NCBI RefSeq assembly: GCF_002104995.1
Contig: NW_024468284.1
Coordinates: 1-64,000, forward strand
Origin: Linderina pennispora
Taxonomy: Eukaryota; Kickxellomycota; Kickxellomycetes; Kickxellales; Kickxellaceae
Direction of reading: 5' to 3'
Length of the DNA: 64,000 nucleotides
Positions 22,333 through 36,573 of the stretch are shown here, piece after piece (positions within the stretch are counted from its first letter, which is position 1; every line of letters begins with the position of its first letter). Made by a program: the position numbers and the translations under genes. The notes below the pieces were generated by a model. The model had not been told where the DNA came from, did not search any database, and saw only the letters and a program-made list of their open reading frames with translations.

Positions 22333-22874
22333 CATCGGAGAGAAGCGGGAGAATTGGCGCCGGTCGGCATGCCCCGGGTATGCCACCCCCTCCTCCCCCT
22401 GTTGGATCTTTCACACGCCTAGCACATGCCGCATAGGGTACGGAAAATAAATTGTGACTGTGGAATTGGCATGCCGCAGGTCCAAAACGGTACGAATAAT
22501 TCCGACGGCGCGGGGGTGTGCTCAGGCCACAACAGCGCTGAGGCGTGAGTTCCTTTATCTGCGGTGATATACGCTTTATTTTTTTAGCGCTGGCACCGAG
22601 TAAAAAAGCTAGTGATGAGGTGACGCTGGCACGTCTTGCGCCGATAGGCCGGGCAGACTGCCCCTATACTGCACGAAGGCTGCACGAATCTGGGCTCAGA
22701 CGATCCGCAACTTCGCTTTTTCAGATCAGGGTTTGCGACTTTTGGTCCTGCTTTTGGAACCCAGATAACACGCAGAAGGTTTTATGTGACAACTGTTATT
22801 GGGTAGTAGTGTTTAGACAAGAGAATGAGGAAACAGAAAGTAGTTGCTAGAAAGGAGCCATAGAAATAAACAGC
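22333..22874. other. Convergent intergenic spacer
   Basis: Lies between the 3' ends of the phosducin-like gene (+) and GAPDH (-). A 101-codon open frame at 22545-22850 has no recognisable features and is probably chance. Confidence 0.5.
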
Positions 22875-25413
<2,539 letters not shown>

Positions 25414-26703
25414 ATGGCTGCCGATTCGTTGCCAAACCAAAACACCGCGTCAGACACAGTACTGGCCAAAGTAGACGAGCGGTACCAGCTAACACAGCTC
25501 AAAGAGAGGCTTGCAGAGGCACTGGGTGACGATGGGCCTTCGTACTGGAACGCTCTGCGCGACTTTGTACAGGGCAAGCTGAACCGGCAAGAGTTTGACT
25601 TTTACGCGTACATGTATCTTCCCGGCAACAAGTCGGCACTGCACAACCAGTTTATTCTAGCAACCATCCACAATGCGCAGAGCGGCCAGGCACCGCCAGA
25701 CGGAGAGCCTGACAAGGGATTTGAGCGGCGCAAGCGCGGGCATGGCGAGATGCAGGACGACGAAAAGGGGCACAGGCATGGGAAGCGTAGTATCAAGGCA
25801 ATGCTGGAGGATCCCAAATGGCGGTATGTCAAGGAGCTGGTCAAGTCGATGAACAAGGGCGAGCGGCGGGCGATTAAGCTGCTGCTGAGGAAGCCAGACA
25901 TCACGCCTGAGAAGGCACAGGAGGCGATTCGGGCAATGAAGCCTGTGGTGCTGCCGATGCCGGCGTCACAGCTGCCGCAGTCATACGCGATGGATATCGC
26001 CAAAGGCATCACCGCACCGTTGGTATACGACACCAAGGCAACCCCCGATGCAGAGTCGCTGAACTACCGCATGGTTGCGATTGCGCTGGAGCAGGGGCTG
26101 GCGGGCGGCGTCACGAGGGAGTCGGGTGAGCTATTGCTGTACGCGCTTGACTGCCATCTAAAGAACATTGTGTCAAACATGATATACAAGATCCGGTCAA
26201 ACCGCGCCCTGGGCATTCCTGTCAGCAACGTGGCACCGGACGAGACGCCAGAGGGCAGCCAACTCACAAACGGCAGATCACCAGCTGCACATCCAACGAC
26301 CGGTGGCCTGCGGCTGCGCGACCGGCTGTATCACAGCAAGACCACACTGCGGCTCTCGGACCTTGTTTTTTCGTTGGAAATCAGCCCGAATGCGACAGTG
26401 GAGCCGCCGCTGTGCCTGGAGCGGTGTGGCAATCTGCTTGCCAACCAGGAGTCAGCAGAGCGCAATGACGAGGGCGGCGAAGACGCGGTTACCGATGTGT
26501 TTGCGTCAGGCTCGGCGTCGGGCGTCGCCGATGGTGCTGGCACAGCAACAGCGGTGGATCGGTTCAGCGGGATGGTGATGGATGAGGATGACCAGAAGCA
26601 CCGCCGCAAGATCCGTCGGCTGCGGGCTCGCTATGAGCGCTGGTTCGGCCCGTATGTATCGGTTGAGTACAGCGGCAACAGCAAGCAGTCCAAGGACGCA
26701 TGA
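25414..26703 (+). CDS. HFI1: SAGA complex subunit Hfi1/Ada1 (TADA1-like)
   Basis: Intact 429-residue gene. The N-terminal region matches the SAGA-Tad1 family: LKERLAEALGDDGPSYWNAL, FVQGKLNRQEFDFYAYMYL, then HNQFILATIHNAQ. A histone-fold-like C-terminal part follows (GLAGGVTRESGELLLYALDC, LKNIVSNMIYKIRS, and LRLSDLVFSLEISPNATVEP). Hfi1 pairs with Taf12 in the SAGA coactivator core and is needed for SAGA integrity. The last 100 residues are a low-complexity acidic and basic tail. The gene converges on the RRM gene with 106 bp between stop codons. Confidence 0.85.
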   Translation: MAADSLPNQNTASDTVLAKVDERYQLTQLKERLAEALGDDGPSYWNALRDFVQGKLNRQEFDFYAYMYLPGNKSALHNQFILATIHNAQSGQAPPDGEPDKGFERRKRGHGEMQDDEKGHRHGKRSIKAMLEDPKWRYVKELVKSMNKGERRAIKLLLRKPDITPEKAQEAIRAMKPVVLPMPASQLPQSYAMDIAKGITAPLVYDTKATPDAESLNYRMVAIALEQGLAGGVTRESGELLLYALDCHLKNIVSNMIYKIRSNRALGIPVSNVAPDETPEGSQLTNGRSPAAHPTTGGLRLRDRLYHSKTTLRLSDLVFSLEISPNATVEPPLCLERCGNLLANQESAERNDEGGEDAVTDVFASGSASGVADGAGTATAVDRFSGMVMDEDDQKHRRKIRRLRARYERWFGPYVSVEYSGNSKQSKDA

Positions 26704-26809
26704 CCACTCTTATTTCCAGCACATGCAACCCTGTATTTGTCTCAATAAATGAAGGATTCAATTTCCAAAGTCAAAAGAGCGGCGCAAGCGCCAAAAGAAA
26801 GCTACACGA

Positions 26810-28940
26810 TTAATATGGCTTGTATCCATGGCCACGCGACGAGCCGCCGCCGGACCCACGTACCGGGCCTTCGCGGTCGCGGTTGCGGCTACGGTCGCCA
26901 TCCCGGTCGCGGTCTCGGTCGTGCTTGGAGGACCGCGAGCCACGGCTATCGCCACCCGACCGGCCGCCGCGGTCGCTACGTCCGCGGTCGTTGCGGTCTG
27001 AGCGGTCCCCACGGTCCCTGCTTGACCTGCGCTCGCCATGGCGGCGCGACGACGACCTGTGGTCGCGGTCCCTGCCGCGGTCCCTGCCACGGTCCGACTC
27101 TCTGTCTCTTCCACGGTCTCTGCCGCGGTCGTTGCGGGCTCCACGGTCTCCACGGCTCTTGCCCTCTTGCTTGGAGTCGTATTGGGTGGAATCCTGGTAC
27201 CCCGACTGGCCGTTGTTGCTGGTGTTATTGCCGGCTGCTGCATCGGTCTGTCCATCGGCTTGTCCGTCCGCGTTGTAGAACCCACCCATCTGCGCATAGT
27301 AGTTCATCATAGCTGCCTGGTCGGCGGGGTTGCCTCCATCGCCGCCGTCGTAGTACCCTGCCATGTTGCCGTAGTATCCAGGATACCCCATGGCTGCATA
27401 ATCGACGGCACCAGAGCCATTCGGGGATCCAGCTGCTGCTGCCTGCTGCTGCGGCTGGTGCTGCGGCGACATCGGTTGCTGGCCATTGGCACCCGGCATC
27501 ATATTGTATCCGGGCATACCCATCATGTTGTAGCCAGGCATGCCCATCATATTGTATCCCATCATGTTGTATCCCATCATGTTGTATCCGCCCTGCGCCA
27601 TGCCAGGCATCGGGTTGCGCTTCTTGTGCACTGCAGGCTTGACATCAACACGCTTGCCGTGGATCATGATCCCACCGACCGAGTTGCCGACCTTGACGGC
27701 CTCCAGTGCTGAGCTCTCGCTCTCAAACTGCAGAAAGCCGTAGCCGCGCGATCTTCCCGTCTCTCGGTCAATCATCAGCTTGGTCTCGGTAATGGTGCCG
27801 TACACAGAGAAGGTTGAGTTCAGATCGGCGTCTGTAGCCGACGGCGGGAGTCCGCCGACAAAGATCTTCTCGCCCTTCATTTCGCCAATGGGGTCCGCAA
27901 ACGTGTCGTTGTTGCCCGCCCAGACTGCCGCCGTGCGTATGTGCGTGGTGTGCCCCCGGCTGCTGCTCGCGCGGGATCGCGTGCTTTGGATCGATCTGCT
28001 TGCCATCAAGCCGGTGCGACGGCTCTTGCAAGACTGCATCGACGCTGGCAACGTCAACAAAAGTCACGAAGCCGAATCCGCGCGGCCGCCCGGTGACTTG
28101 ATCGCGCATGATCGAGCAGTCCATGATGGGCCCGAATTTGCTAAAGTACTCGCGCAGCCGGTTCTCGTCGGTCTCCCAGCTCAGGCCACCGACAAACAGC
28201 TTGCTAGCGAAGGGGGGTGGTCGCCAGAATCATATTGAGGTTAAAAAGTTTGCGGAATTTGTTGAGAAAAGAAATATAAAATATAGGGACGCAAAAATCG
28301 ACAGAAAACCACAGCACAGGCATGCACAAGAATGTAGGTATGCACGGGACTGGCTCCATGTGCTGGGAACATGAGAAATTGTAGTTTTGTGTTGTCTTTG
28401 CAAAAAAGAAAAGGAAAAGTTACAGAAAACAAGACATATTACATGGAAGACAGTACATATACAGAGGACATCATACACATGCATGCGGGGGAAGGGTGTG
28501 AAGAGGAGAGTGCTTGTTTAGCAGACACCCCCACACCGCTTTCCGTGCCATGCACAAAAGAGTTATGACACAAAAAGAAAATTTACATGTCTAGGAAGAA
28601 TCGGGGTTGCGTGTATCATTTGTATGTGGTTCATATGCGAAAGCGTGGTGTTGACTTACCCAGCGTCCTTGTTGTCGTTTGTTGTGTAGCTGGTATCGTT
28701 GCTAGGATTCCCCATGGCACCGCCCATGGCAGTGCTAGGCATCTCCGAGGGCTGTTGCTGATATTGCTGCGGCTGCTGCTGTTGCGGCAGCGACTGCGAC
28801 TGCACATCCGGCTCGGGCATCTGCAGCGCCTGACTGTCGTTATACAGCCACTGGCTCTCTGTCTGGTACTGGTCGTACGCGTAGCCGTTCGCATCGTCAT
28901 TGTAAATGGCGTCGTCCGCCGCCTTGCTAGTGTCAGCCAT
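26810..28940 (-). CDS. Two-RRM hnRNP-like RNA-binding protein (Hrp1/DAZAP1/Musashi type)
   Basis: Exon 1 (28940-28660) codes an acidic, Q-rich N-terminus. A 456-bp GT-AG intron (28659-28204) leads into RRM1 ([28 protein letters not shown]). RRM2 follows ([28 protein letters not shown]), then a GYNMMG repeat, a Q/N/G-rich part and an RS/RGG-like tail ending GRGHGYKPY. The RNP1 and RNP2 motifs are intact in both RRMs. Such proteins bind 3'UTR or nascent mRNA for 3'-end formation, export or translation. Between the RRMs the frame breaks at CCCCC 27953-27957; dropping one base gives 558 clean codons, so I take it as a homopolymer error. The low-complexity tail suggests condensate behaviour (inference). 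Confidence 0.85.
27497..27590 (-). repeat. Tandem GYNMMG-coding repeat
   Basis: Five copies of a GGNTACAACATGATGGG-type unit, three at 15-bp period and two at 24-bp period (with an extra MPG), inside the RRM gene. Length variation here would keep the frame. Confidence 0.75.
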
Positions 28941-29276
28941 TGCTAAAAATGTATCTGCAGCTGGTGCGTGTAAACTGGAGAAGGGGGTGTTTGTCGAATA
29001 GTCACTTGGAAATCGGCGTCAAAAAGTGCTCAGAAAGGGGTGCCAAAATTGAAATTAGCTTGAGAAAAGAGGAGAAAAACTAGGTTGTCAGCTTTTCCAA
29101 TGGAGCAAGGGGTCGTTTTTTACTTCGGTTGATTTTTTTGATGGTAATCAAATTCCGACATTGCGTTTTTGGCCTCGTGACAGCCCAAGCCTCAGCGGTG
29201 ATTTTAACCTTCCCTGCACTTTAAAGCTCGTCATATTTTGCTCTAGCTTTTTGTTTTTTTTTGCCTTGCATTCACA
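28941..29276. promoter_or_regulatory. Divergent promoter between the RRM gene and the SET gene
   Basis: 336 bp separate the two start codons, so both promoters must lie here. T-rich tracts sit just before the SET start. No clear TATA box is seen on either strand. Confidence 0.5.
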
Positions 29277-30603
29277 ATGCCCAAGCGGTCGCTCAGTGGA
29301 ACGGCAGGGAGTGGCAAGGCTGCTGGTGGGCGTGGAAAGCGTGGGCGAGGCACGCGGGGTGGTCGGGGTGGTCGGGGTATACGGGGCAGGCAGCAGGCCA
29401 ACTCGTCTAGCAGCACGGCTAGTGGAAAGGATTCAATTGAAAGTGAGTATCAACCAAAGAGGGGTTTAGAATCTTCTGGCGATGATGTGCTGTCGACGAG
29501 TGCCCGCACCCGTACTCTAGAGTCCAAGCTGCAGAACCCAGTATCAGATGATGGAGAGGAGGAGTATGAGGTAGGTACATTCGGTGGCATTGTGCGTGGG
29601 GTGATACACATGTATAGAAGCATATACTCATTTCAGTGTCATGTAGGTTGAGCTGATTGTGAATCACCAGAAGTTTGATGGGGTTGACTTTTATCTGGTG
29701 AAGTGGGTGGGATACCCTCCTAATGAGAATTCGTGGGTTGCCAGGGGCAATATGGCCTGTGACGAAAAGATAGACGAGTTCCATCGCAGGCATACCCCAA
29801 ACGAGGTCGATATGGCACCCATGTACAGAATCATCAACCCAGCAACCAACACTCCTCCACTTTCAGTTGTCAATACGGTAGACAATGTGAACACCATCGA
29901 GGACTTTACCTATATCAACAGCTGCAAATACTCCAAGAGTGTACCAGTACCCGCCGATATGCTGTTCCCGTGTGAGTGCGATGGCGGCTGCAGGAATGAC
30001 TGCCCGTGCGTTGAGAAACAGTACTACGATGAAAACGGGCGTGTGCGGGTGGATCATGAGGAGCCAATATTCGAGTGTTCTGAGCAGTGCACGTGCGGGC
30101 CCGAATGCCCATCGCGCGTCGTTCAGCGCGGGTCTGCGATCCAGTTCGAGATATTTCGGCTGTCACAGAAGGGCTGGGGAGTGCGAGCCAAGCACAAGGT
30201 CGAAAAGGGCACCTTTATAATTGAGTATGTGGGCGAGATCATTGACTATGACGAGGTCGAGAGGCGCGGCATAGAGGACCGAAAGGCGGGCAACACATAT
30301 CTGTTTGACCTGGACTCTGACTACAGCGCTAACGAGATTGCCGACTTTTCCATTGACGCCAGGCGCTACGGCAACATCTCGCGATTCTTTAACCACTCGT
30401 GCGACCCAAACATGGCCATTTGGTCTGTGTACATTGAGCACCACGACCCGCGGCTGCCTCGCCTGGTGTTCTTTGCCATCAGGGATATCGAGGAGGACGA
30501 GGAGCTGACGCTCGACTACAATCCTGGCGAGTCCTGCGAAGGCCGACTCGAGTCGCCGTGCTACTGCGGGTCCAGCAACTGCCGCAAGCAGATATTCTTC
30601 TGA
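29277..30603 (+). CDS. Histone H3K9 methyltransferase, Suv39/Clr4 type
   Basis: Exon 1 (29277-29570) codes a basic RG-rich N-terminus. A 76-bp GT-AG intron (29571-29646) is followed by exon 2 to 30603; total 416 residues. The splice restores the chromodomain (VELIVNHQKFDGVDFYLVKW, GYPPNENSWV). The cysteine-rich pre-SET (CECDGGCRNDCPC, CSEQCTCGPECPSR), SET core (KGWGVRAKHKVEKGTFIIEY, NISRFFNHSCDPN, ELTLDYN) and post-SET (CYCGSSNCRK) follow. The NHSC and Y residues of the catalytic site are kept. The enzyme writes H3K9 methylation and reads it through the chromodomain, setting up heterochromatin. The N-terminal GRGGRG-rich patch may bind RNA, as reported for Clr4/Suv39 N-termini. Confidence 0.92.
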
Positions 30604-30808
30604 GCCTGTTTCTGGATATGTGCCGGTGGCAAAGAAATGTCATACTGACCTAAAAATGTTCGGTTCTATTTTGGTTTATTTGTTCGTGCATACTGGAACC
30701 GGGCTAGCAGCCGGTTTGTTATGTAGGTGGAAAAGGGAGGGAGGGAAGGGGGACCAGAGTGGACCGGTCTGAAAACGGGGACTAAAAATAGGAGACCGTT
30801 TTGGTCAA

Positions 30809-31540
30809 TCACTTGTTGGGCTTGGCCGAGGTGGATTCGGCTATATCCTCGAGCTGCTTGTGCTACAAAGACAAGGGTATTCAATGCAAAGAACACAACG
30901 ATGCCGGCGTGTGTGGCAGCCACTCTGTCAATGTATGGCGCCTGCCCGTTGTGCTTGCAATGCGAGCTGGCACGGGGTCTATCTACTACTCACCAATGCA
31001 CCATTCCTGCGTGCGCAGAGCTATATGTGGCAGTCAATGCTGGTTTAGCGACACATACAGAATATACTCCCCTTTTGCCACATGGTGGTGGTAGCAGCAA
31101 AATCTATAAACGGATGTCTGTACTTGCCTTGACATCGTCGACCGAAATCTTTGTCCTACGGGCGTGCTTTGCAAAGCACTCGAGATCGCCGCCCATGGTT
31201 TCTATTTTCAAATAATATTAGCGTATGGGCAATATTGAAGCGATGGGTTCCAATGCGAGGTGCTACTTGCCTGCCTGCGCGTACACGACATGGCTCAACG
31301 CTTCGACAAAGGTCGGCGAGTAGCTCACGCCGCTGCTGGTCTCTACAGGCGGAATGCATTTGAGTGGACTGCCTATCGCTTGCAAAGAAGGATTTACACA
31401 AAACGCATCGAATTGGCTAGATGCATCTGCTCAGAGCTTTTGCTTGCGCGCCAATATATAGCACGCTTACCGTCCTCGCTGCACAGCTTGGCTACAGCGA
31501 GCCACACTGACGCGCGGGGATCGTTGCTGTCGGCGTTCAT
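30809..31540 (-). CDS. MHF1: CENP-S / MHF1 histone-fold protein (five exons, two GC-AG introns)
   Basis: I assembled this small gene from exons 31540-31471, 31342-31271, 31201-31128, 31020-30994 and 30862-30809; they sum to 297 nt, 98 residues plus stop. The product reads PRASVWLAVAKLCSEDE, YSPTFVEALSHVVYAQAE, GDLECFAKHARRTKISVDDV, KLCARRNGAL and HKQLEDIAEST. This follows CENP-S closely, including the hallmark DLExFAxHAxRTxIxxxDVKLxARR. CENP-S pairs with CENP-X in the inner kinetochore and with FANCM/Mph1-type helicases in DNA repair. Introns 1 and 4 are GT-AG. Introns 2 and 3 use GC donors (CAGGCAAGT and AAGGCAAGT contexts), forced by the reading frame. The gene converges on the SET gene and diverges from the PAK gene. 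Confidence 0.88.
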
Positions 31541-32091
31541 CTATTTGTGCTGTTTGTGGGTTTGGCTTGTGTGAGGAGGAGAGGAGAAAAGCGATCCTAT
31601 AGACTGAGAGCAGCGGTGGGGGTTTTCGCTTCTGTGGATCTCTGCTAATTAAAGGCACCTCATCTCCCTACCGCCTGTGTGCAGGTATGGTCTATGTGCT
31701 GGGCGGGGCCACTGGTCTAACATGGGCCATCGCCTACTCTGGCCGCGAAGAGGGGTAGCCCGGCGATAGACTGGTTCAGAGGAAAATTTTTAATGCTTTT
31801 TTGTTAAAGGCTCAGCATTTTTCTTTGAAAATCACAGTCTTGCTGTTCCCTCGCCTCCCTGTTTTTGTTGCCTTTCTACTTCTTGTGTGCTTTTTTTTGC
31901 TCTTCAGATTATTGCATTAAATTTCTAGCCTTCTTCCCATTTCCACATCTAAAATCTACTCGAGAACGTGCAGCTGGGGGAACGCGTCGAAGACGAACCG
32001 ACCATACACAGCACCTTTCCAACACACCTTCCCCTCTTTAGACAAGAGGCAGACTATATTAACCGCCCGGCAGAGGTCTATACCACTTGAA
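31541..32091. promoter_or_regulatory. Divergent promoter of MHF1 and the PAK gene
   Basis: 551 bp between two divergent start codons. The part next to the PAK gene is pyrimidine- and T-rich (31790-31960). I see no coding sequence. Confidence 0.5.
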
Positions 32092-33155
32092 ATGACGACG
32101 CTCAAGGCGGGATATATTTCCCTAAAGGAATCGTGGATGTGGTCCAAGCGATGGGCCATACTGACAAATGACACACTCACCTTCCACAAGAACAAGGTAT
32201 GTACATGGCTGCTCTGGCAGCCGATGTGGTGGTGTGGGCTCTCCCCGCGAGTAAGCCATGGGAGCGAGCCTACGCGATAGCTGGAGGATTCCCCGAGCAG
32301 TCCGCCTGCATTGTTAGTGTTTTTTCTTGTTTGGCCCAAGACGGAGCAGCATCGTTTTGCAACCTTCATGGTCGCCTCACATTTTCCCTTTCATTATTCT
32401 CTTTGGCCGTTCTGTAGAACGTCAGTCAAGCCACTGCGCTCATTTTTCTCAAAGAAGTAAACGGCGTGAGTCGTTCGGACATGAAGACGTACTGCATTGA
32501 GATAAAAACCAAGGAGAGGGTCTATTTCATCCAGTGCACGAGCGACGACGACCTGTACTCGTGGATGGACGCGGTCTACGAGCACTGTCCGCTGCTAAGC
32601 GACGTATCGCCGCCGACAGACTTCCACCACCAGATCCACGTGGACTTCGACCCAGTGTCGGGAATGTTTATTGGGCTGCCCGACAAGTGGGCAAAGCTGC
32701 TGCAGACATCAAACATCACTCAGCAGGACTATGCTCAGAATCCGCAGGCGGTGCTAGATGTGCTCGAGTTCTATACAAAGAACACCGCCGAGGGACAGGC
32801 AGCTGTGCAGGCCGCAGCGGCAAACAAGATGGCTGGGCTGGTGCCCACGACATCGTCGGCGTCGTCGTCACCATTGCTGTACTCGCGCCAGAGCGTCACT
32901 GGCCAGTCGCTGCAGCAGGCGTCGTCACAGCAGAACGCGACGAGCCGGTCGCCGGTGGACCACAAGACGGGGGTGTTTCTGCCCGAGAAGCGTGCGCCGC
33001 CGCCCAAGCCGGCTCCCCCACCAGCCAATGTCAAGCTGCCGTCGACGAAGCCGCTGGTGGTGGAAGAGGCACAGATCCGTGCTCAGCAGCAGATAATGAA
33101 TGGGGCTCTGGGCAAAACGAACCGGCAGTCAATGACAATCCCGCAGCTTGCGTTC

Positions 33156-33187
<32 letters not shown>

Positions 33188-34256
33188 ACAGCAGGCAAAG
33201 CCAGCACCATCAACACGGAGTGTAGGCAGCGACGAAGTCGTGGAGTCGATAGACAGCAGCCGGACGCTGACTACAAAGACACACTCAAAGGCAAAGGAGG
33301 ATGCGCTGGCCGCACTGACGAGCAAGATGGAGGGGGCGACGCTCAAGCCGAAAAAGGAGACGCAGCGGCTGTCGACCATGTCCGAGTCGCAGATTATGGC
33401 ACGGCTGCGGTCGATTGTATCCCGGGACGACCCCAAGGTGCTGTACAGCAAGGTGCGCAAGATTGGACAAGGCGCGTCGGGCAACGTGTATATGGCCAAG
33501 TCGATTGTGACGGGCCAGATGGTGGCGATCAAGCAGATGGATCTGTCGAAGCAGCCGCGCAAGGAGCTGCTGGTCAACGAGATCCTGGTGATGAAGGAGT
33601 CGATGCACCCGAACATTGTCAACTACCTCGAGTCGTTCCTGCTCAACTCGATGGATCTGTGGGTGGTCATGGAGTACATGGAGGGCGGCGCGCTGACCGA
33701 CGTCATCGACAACAACAGGATGAACGAGAGCCAGATCGCCACCGTGTGCATGGAGGTGTGCAAGGGGCTGAGCCATCTGCACAAGCAAAACATCATCCAC
33801 CGCGACATCAAATCCGACAACGTGCTTTTGGGCGTCGACGGCCAGGTCAAGATCACCGATTTTGGGTTCTGTGCCAAGCTGTCTGAGCAGCGGGCAAAGC
33901 GCGCTACCATGGTGGGCACGCCGTACTGGATGGCACCCGAAGTGGTCAAGCAGAAGCCATACGGGCCCAAGGTGGACGTGTGGTCGCTAGGCATCATGGT
34001 GATTGAGATGATTGAGAGCGAGCCGCCGTATTTGGACGAGGAGCCGCTCAAGGCGCTGTACCTGATTGCGACGAACGGAACGCCTGCGCTCAAGCACCCC
34101 GAGATGCTGAGCCGCGAGCTCAAGGGATTCCTGGCCGAGTGTCTGTGCGTCGACGTGCAGAGCCGCGCCACGATCGAGGAGCTGCTGAAGCAGGAGTTTT
34201 TGGTCAACCAGGCGCGGTCATTGAGCGTGCTGACACCACTGCTGGGCAAGAACTGA
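32092..34256 (+). CDS. Cla4-type p21-activated kinase (PH-CRIB-kinase)
   Basis: Exon 1 (32092-32196) and exon 2 (32418-34256) flank a 221-bp GT-AG intron; 647 residues. A PH domain occupies about residues 5-95 (LKAGYISLKESWMWSKRWA through SWMDAVYEHC) and is split by the intron. The CRIB motif for Cdc42/Rac binding is at about 98-115 (SPPTDFHHQIHVDFD). A Pro/Gln-rich linker with a polyQ run follows. The kinase domain has IGQGASGNVYMAK, VAIKQM, HRDIKSDNVLLG, TDFGFCAKL and GTPYWMAPEVV. The order PH-CRIB-kinase marks the Cla4/Skm1 branch of PAKs rather than Ste20. Such kinases act at polarised growth sites and the septum under Cdc42. Confidence 0.93.
33156..33194 (+). repeat. CAG/CAA repeat coding polyglutamine
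   Basis: A run of CAG with CAA interruptions codes 13 glutamines in the linker between the CRIB motif and the kinase domain. Confidence 0.8.
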
Positions 34257-35043
34257 TGGTGGAGGGCGGATACCTTATCACACTACGTAACCTGCTATTA
34301 TTTTTTCCACTTCTCTCCCTCGTCCATCTCTACTCTTTCTCCCTCTTTTGCCTACCACACATGTCTCTTCTCTTTACCCTTTCCTTTCCCTTTAACCAAA
34401 CATTTCCAGCAAAGCGCACTTGCCAAACATTATTTCCCTTCTAGTTCTATACTTTTTTCTCGTTTAAAACAACCAAACCGTTGCCCATTAATCCGTTGGT
34501 ACATATCCGAAAAATTAATAAACACTGCGTTGTTGCTAGACCGTGTGTAAAACAGTTCCCAAATGGTCGAGTGTGTCGATCCCTGACGCGGTCTAATGAT
34601 AGTGCCAGCGAACTTGTACAAGGACTGTCGCTCTTGCTATCATGCAGCCTCCCATGGCGGTCTGGCGCGTAGCTTGGCGAGGCTAGCTCCTTGGGAGCAA
34701 GCCCAGGCACAGAGCCTCCGTTTCCTATTGCAGGCGACACGCACCCCGGCAGGAGCCGTCCTCTGTCTGCTCGTGGTCTTGCCGGAAAGCAGCTGGAAGT
34801 CGAGTGCCACTGATTTCCTATTGGCAGTAGCCGGCGCGCTGCCCAACACGCGGTCTGCTACCAGAAATCCAGCCGCCCTTCCTGTTTTGGCCTGCAAGCA
34901 AAAAACATTTTCCTCTTTTTGCTCCCTTCACTTTCATTTTAGCCTACTTTTACACCGCAATCCACGTAGCGCGTCGCCCTTTTTATATCGTCCCTCAACG
35001 CGCTCTAACTTATACACACATACACACACGGCACTTCACGATA
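34257..35043. other. Intergenic region
   Basis: Holds the pyrimidine-rich 3' flank of the PAK gene and the promoter of the phosphatase gene, which ends in a CACACA run just before the start codon. No gene seen. Confidence 0.5.
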
Positions 35044-35988
35044 ATGGCTGGACCTGAAGAATGGCTGGAGACAGTGAGGAAATGCGACTGCCTGTCCGAG
35101 CCGGACATCAAGAAGCTGTGCGAAATGGTCAAGGAGCTGCTGATGGAGGAGTCCAATGTGCAGCCAGTGCAGACACCGGTAACCATCTGCGGCGACATCC
35201 ACGGTCAGTTCTACGACCTAATGAAGCTGCTGCGGGTGGGTGGAGAGCCGCCGGAGACAAACTACATATTCATGGGCGACTTTGTCGACCGCGGGTACTA
35301 TAGCCTGGAGACGTTCACGTTGCTCATGTGCCTGAAGGCGCGGTGGCCGGACAAGATTACGCTGTTGCGGGGCAACCACGAGAGCCGGCAGATCACACAG
35401 GTGTATGGGTTCTATGACGAGTGCCACATGAAGTACGGCAACGCAAATGTGTGGAAGTACTGCTGCCAGGTGTTTGACTACCTGACGCTGTCAGCGATTG
35501 TGGACGGCAAGGTTCTGTGCGTGCACGGCGGGCTGTCGCCGGACCTGCGGACCCTGGACCAGATGCGCACCATCCAGCGGTGCCAGGAGATCCCGCATGA
35601 GGGCCCGTTCTGCGACCTGATGTGGTCCGACCCCGAGGACATTGATAGCTGGGCTGTGAGCCCGCGTGGCGCAGGGTGGCTGTTTGGCGCACGCGTGACT
35701 GACGAGTTCAACCACGTGAACGGACTGACCCTGCTGGCGCGCGCGCACCAGCTGGTGCAGGAGGGGTACCGGTTCATGTTCCCAGAGCGGAATCTGGTGA
35801 CCGTGTGGAGCGCACCAAACTACTGCTACCGGTGCGGCAATGTGGCCAGCATTCTGCGGATCGAGGAGGATCTGGAAGTCACCGATGACTCGTTCCAGAT
35901 CTTCCAGGCCGTGCCCGACAAGGAGCGCACGGTGCCGCCGCGGATACCGGGCAGCATGGGCGGGGCCGGTGGCCAGTACTTTTTGTGA
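35044..35988 (+). CDS. SIT4: PP2A-family serine/threonine phosphatase, PP6/Sit4 type
   Basis: Intact 314-residue single-exon gene. The metal-binding and catalytic motifs [20 protein letters not shown] and [19 protein letters not shown] are complete, as are VHGGLSPD and [15 protein letters not shown]. The C-terminal YFL is the methylation tail of PP2A-like enzymes. Wording such as [31 protein letters not shown] and [12 protein letters not shown] favours the PP6/Sit4 branch over PP4 or Ppg1. Sit4 works with SAP-type partners in G1 progression and TOR signalling. An extra glycine-rich stretch (GSMGGAGGQ) precedes the tail. Confidence 0.88.
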   Translation: MAGPEEWLETVRKCDCLSEPDIKKLCEMVKELLMEESNVQPVQTPVTICGDIHGQFYDLMKLLRVGGEPPETNYIFMGDFVDRGYYSLETFTLLMCLKARWPDKITLLRGNHESRQITQVYGFYDECHMKYGNANVWKYCCQVFDYLTLSAIVDGKVLCVHGGLSPDLRTLDQMRTIQRCQEIPHEGPFCDLMWSDPEDIDSWAVSPRGAGWLFGARVTDEFNHVNGLTLLARAHQLVQEGYRFMFPERNLVTVWSAPNYCYRCGNVASILRIEEDLEVTDDSFQIFQAVPDKERTVPPRIPGSMGGAGGQYFL

Positions 35989-36573
35989 TCAAATTAGCTG
36001 TTTCGGCAAGTGAGCTCTGTATTGTCCTTGTGTGTTCTCTATAAAAACTGGCCTGTCGGCAGAAAGACATCCAGGCGAAAATTTCTCGCACGACAAGGAT
36101 GAGGGGCGCACAGGCGCCGGGCGGGCTTGTATCCTGGTTCCACCCACCTGTCCATCTGTTGGTGTAGCCGGAAACAGCGAGCTCCTCTGCCAGTGCGAGC
36201 CGCGGGTGTCGCCTAGTCCCACTCTGTTGACCAAGCCTTGTTCGCTAATAATAGAGCGAGGTAGAGCCACACAAGCAGCATGACTTTTGAGAGCGCCAAT
36301 GGTCGCCAAGCATGAGAGTTGAAGTGAGAGCAACAGTCTGAAAGAAAAGAGTCCGGCTGTCATCATCATGCTATCAGCTTTGCAGCAATGCTCGAGAGTG
36401 CAGGCCACGCTTTTTCTGGTCCACCTTCTGGCTTTACTGCTTTTCTCCCTCCTCCCTCATCCTCCTCCCTGTATCTCCCTCTTTCTCTTCTCTTATCTCA
36501 CAGCACCTTTTTCTTTCCTCTTCTACCTTTTTTCTTTCTTGCTCTTACTTTTTAAACCGAGTCTCCCCCAGGC
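35989..36573. other. Intergenic region with CT-rich tract
   Basis: Contains the phosphatase 3' end and the promoter of the BAR-SH3 gene. 36415-36565 is a strong pyrimidine tract ending just before the start codon, a common feature of fungal core promoters. No gene seen. Confidence 0.5.

Noticed and set aside
26749..27712. Plus-strand frames opposite the RNA-binding protein
   Set aside because: They are antisense of the RS/RG-rich tail, so their Cys/Gly/Arg-rich translations are repeats by composition only.
32534..33886. 450-codon overlapping frame inside the PAK gene
   Set aside because: Same-strand shadow in another frame, Gly/Gln/Arg-rich, while the true frame has CRIB and kinase motifs.
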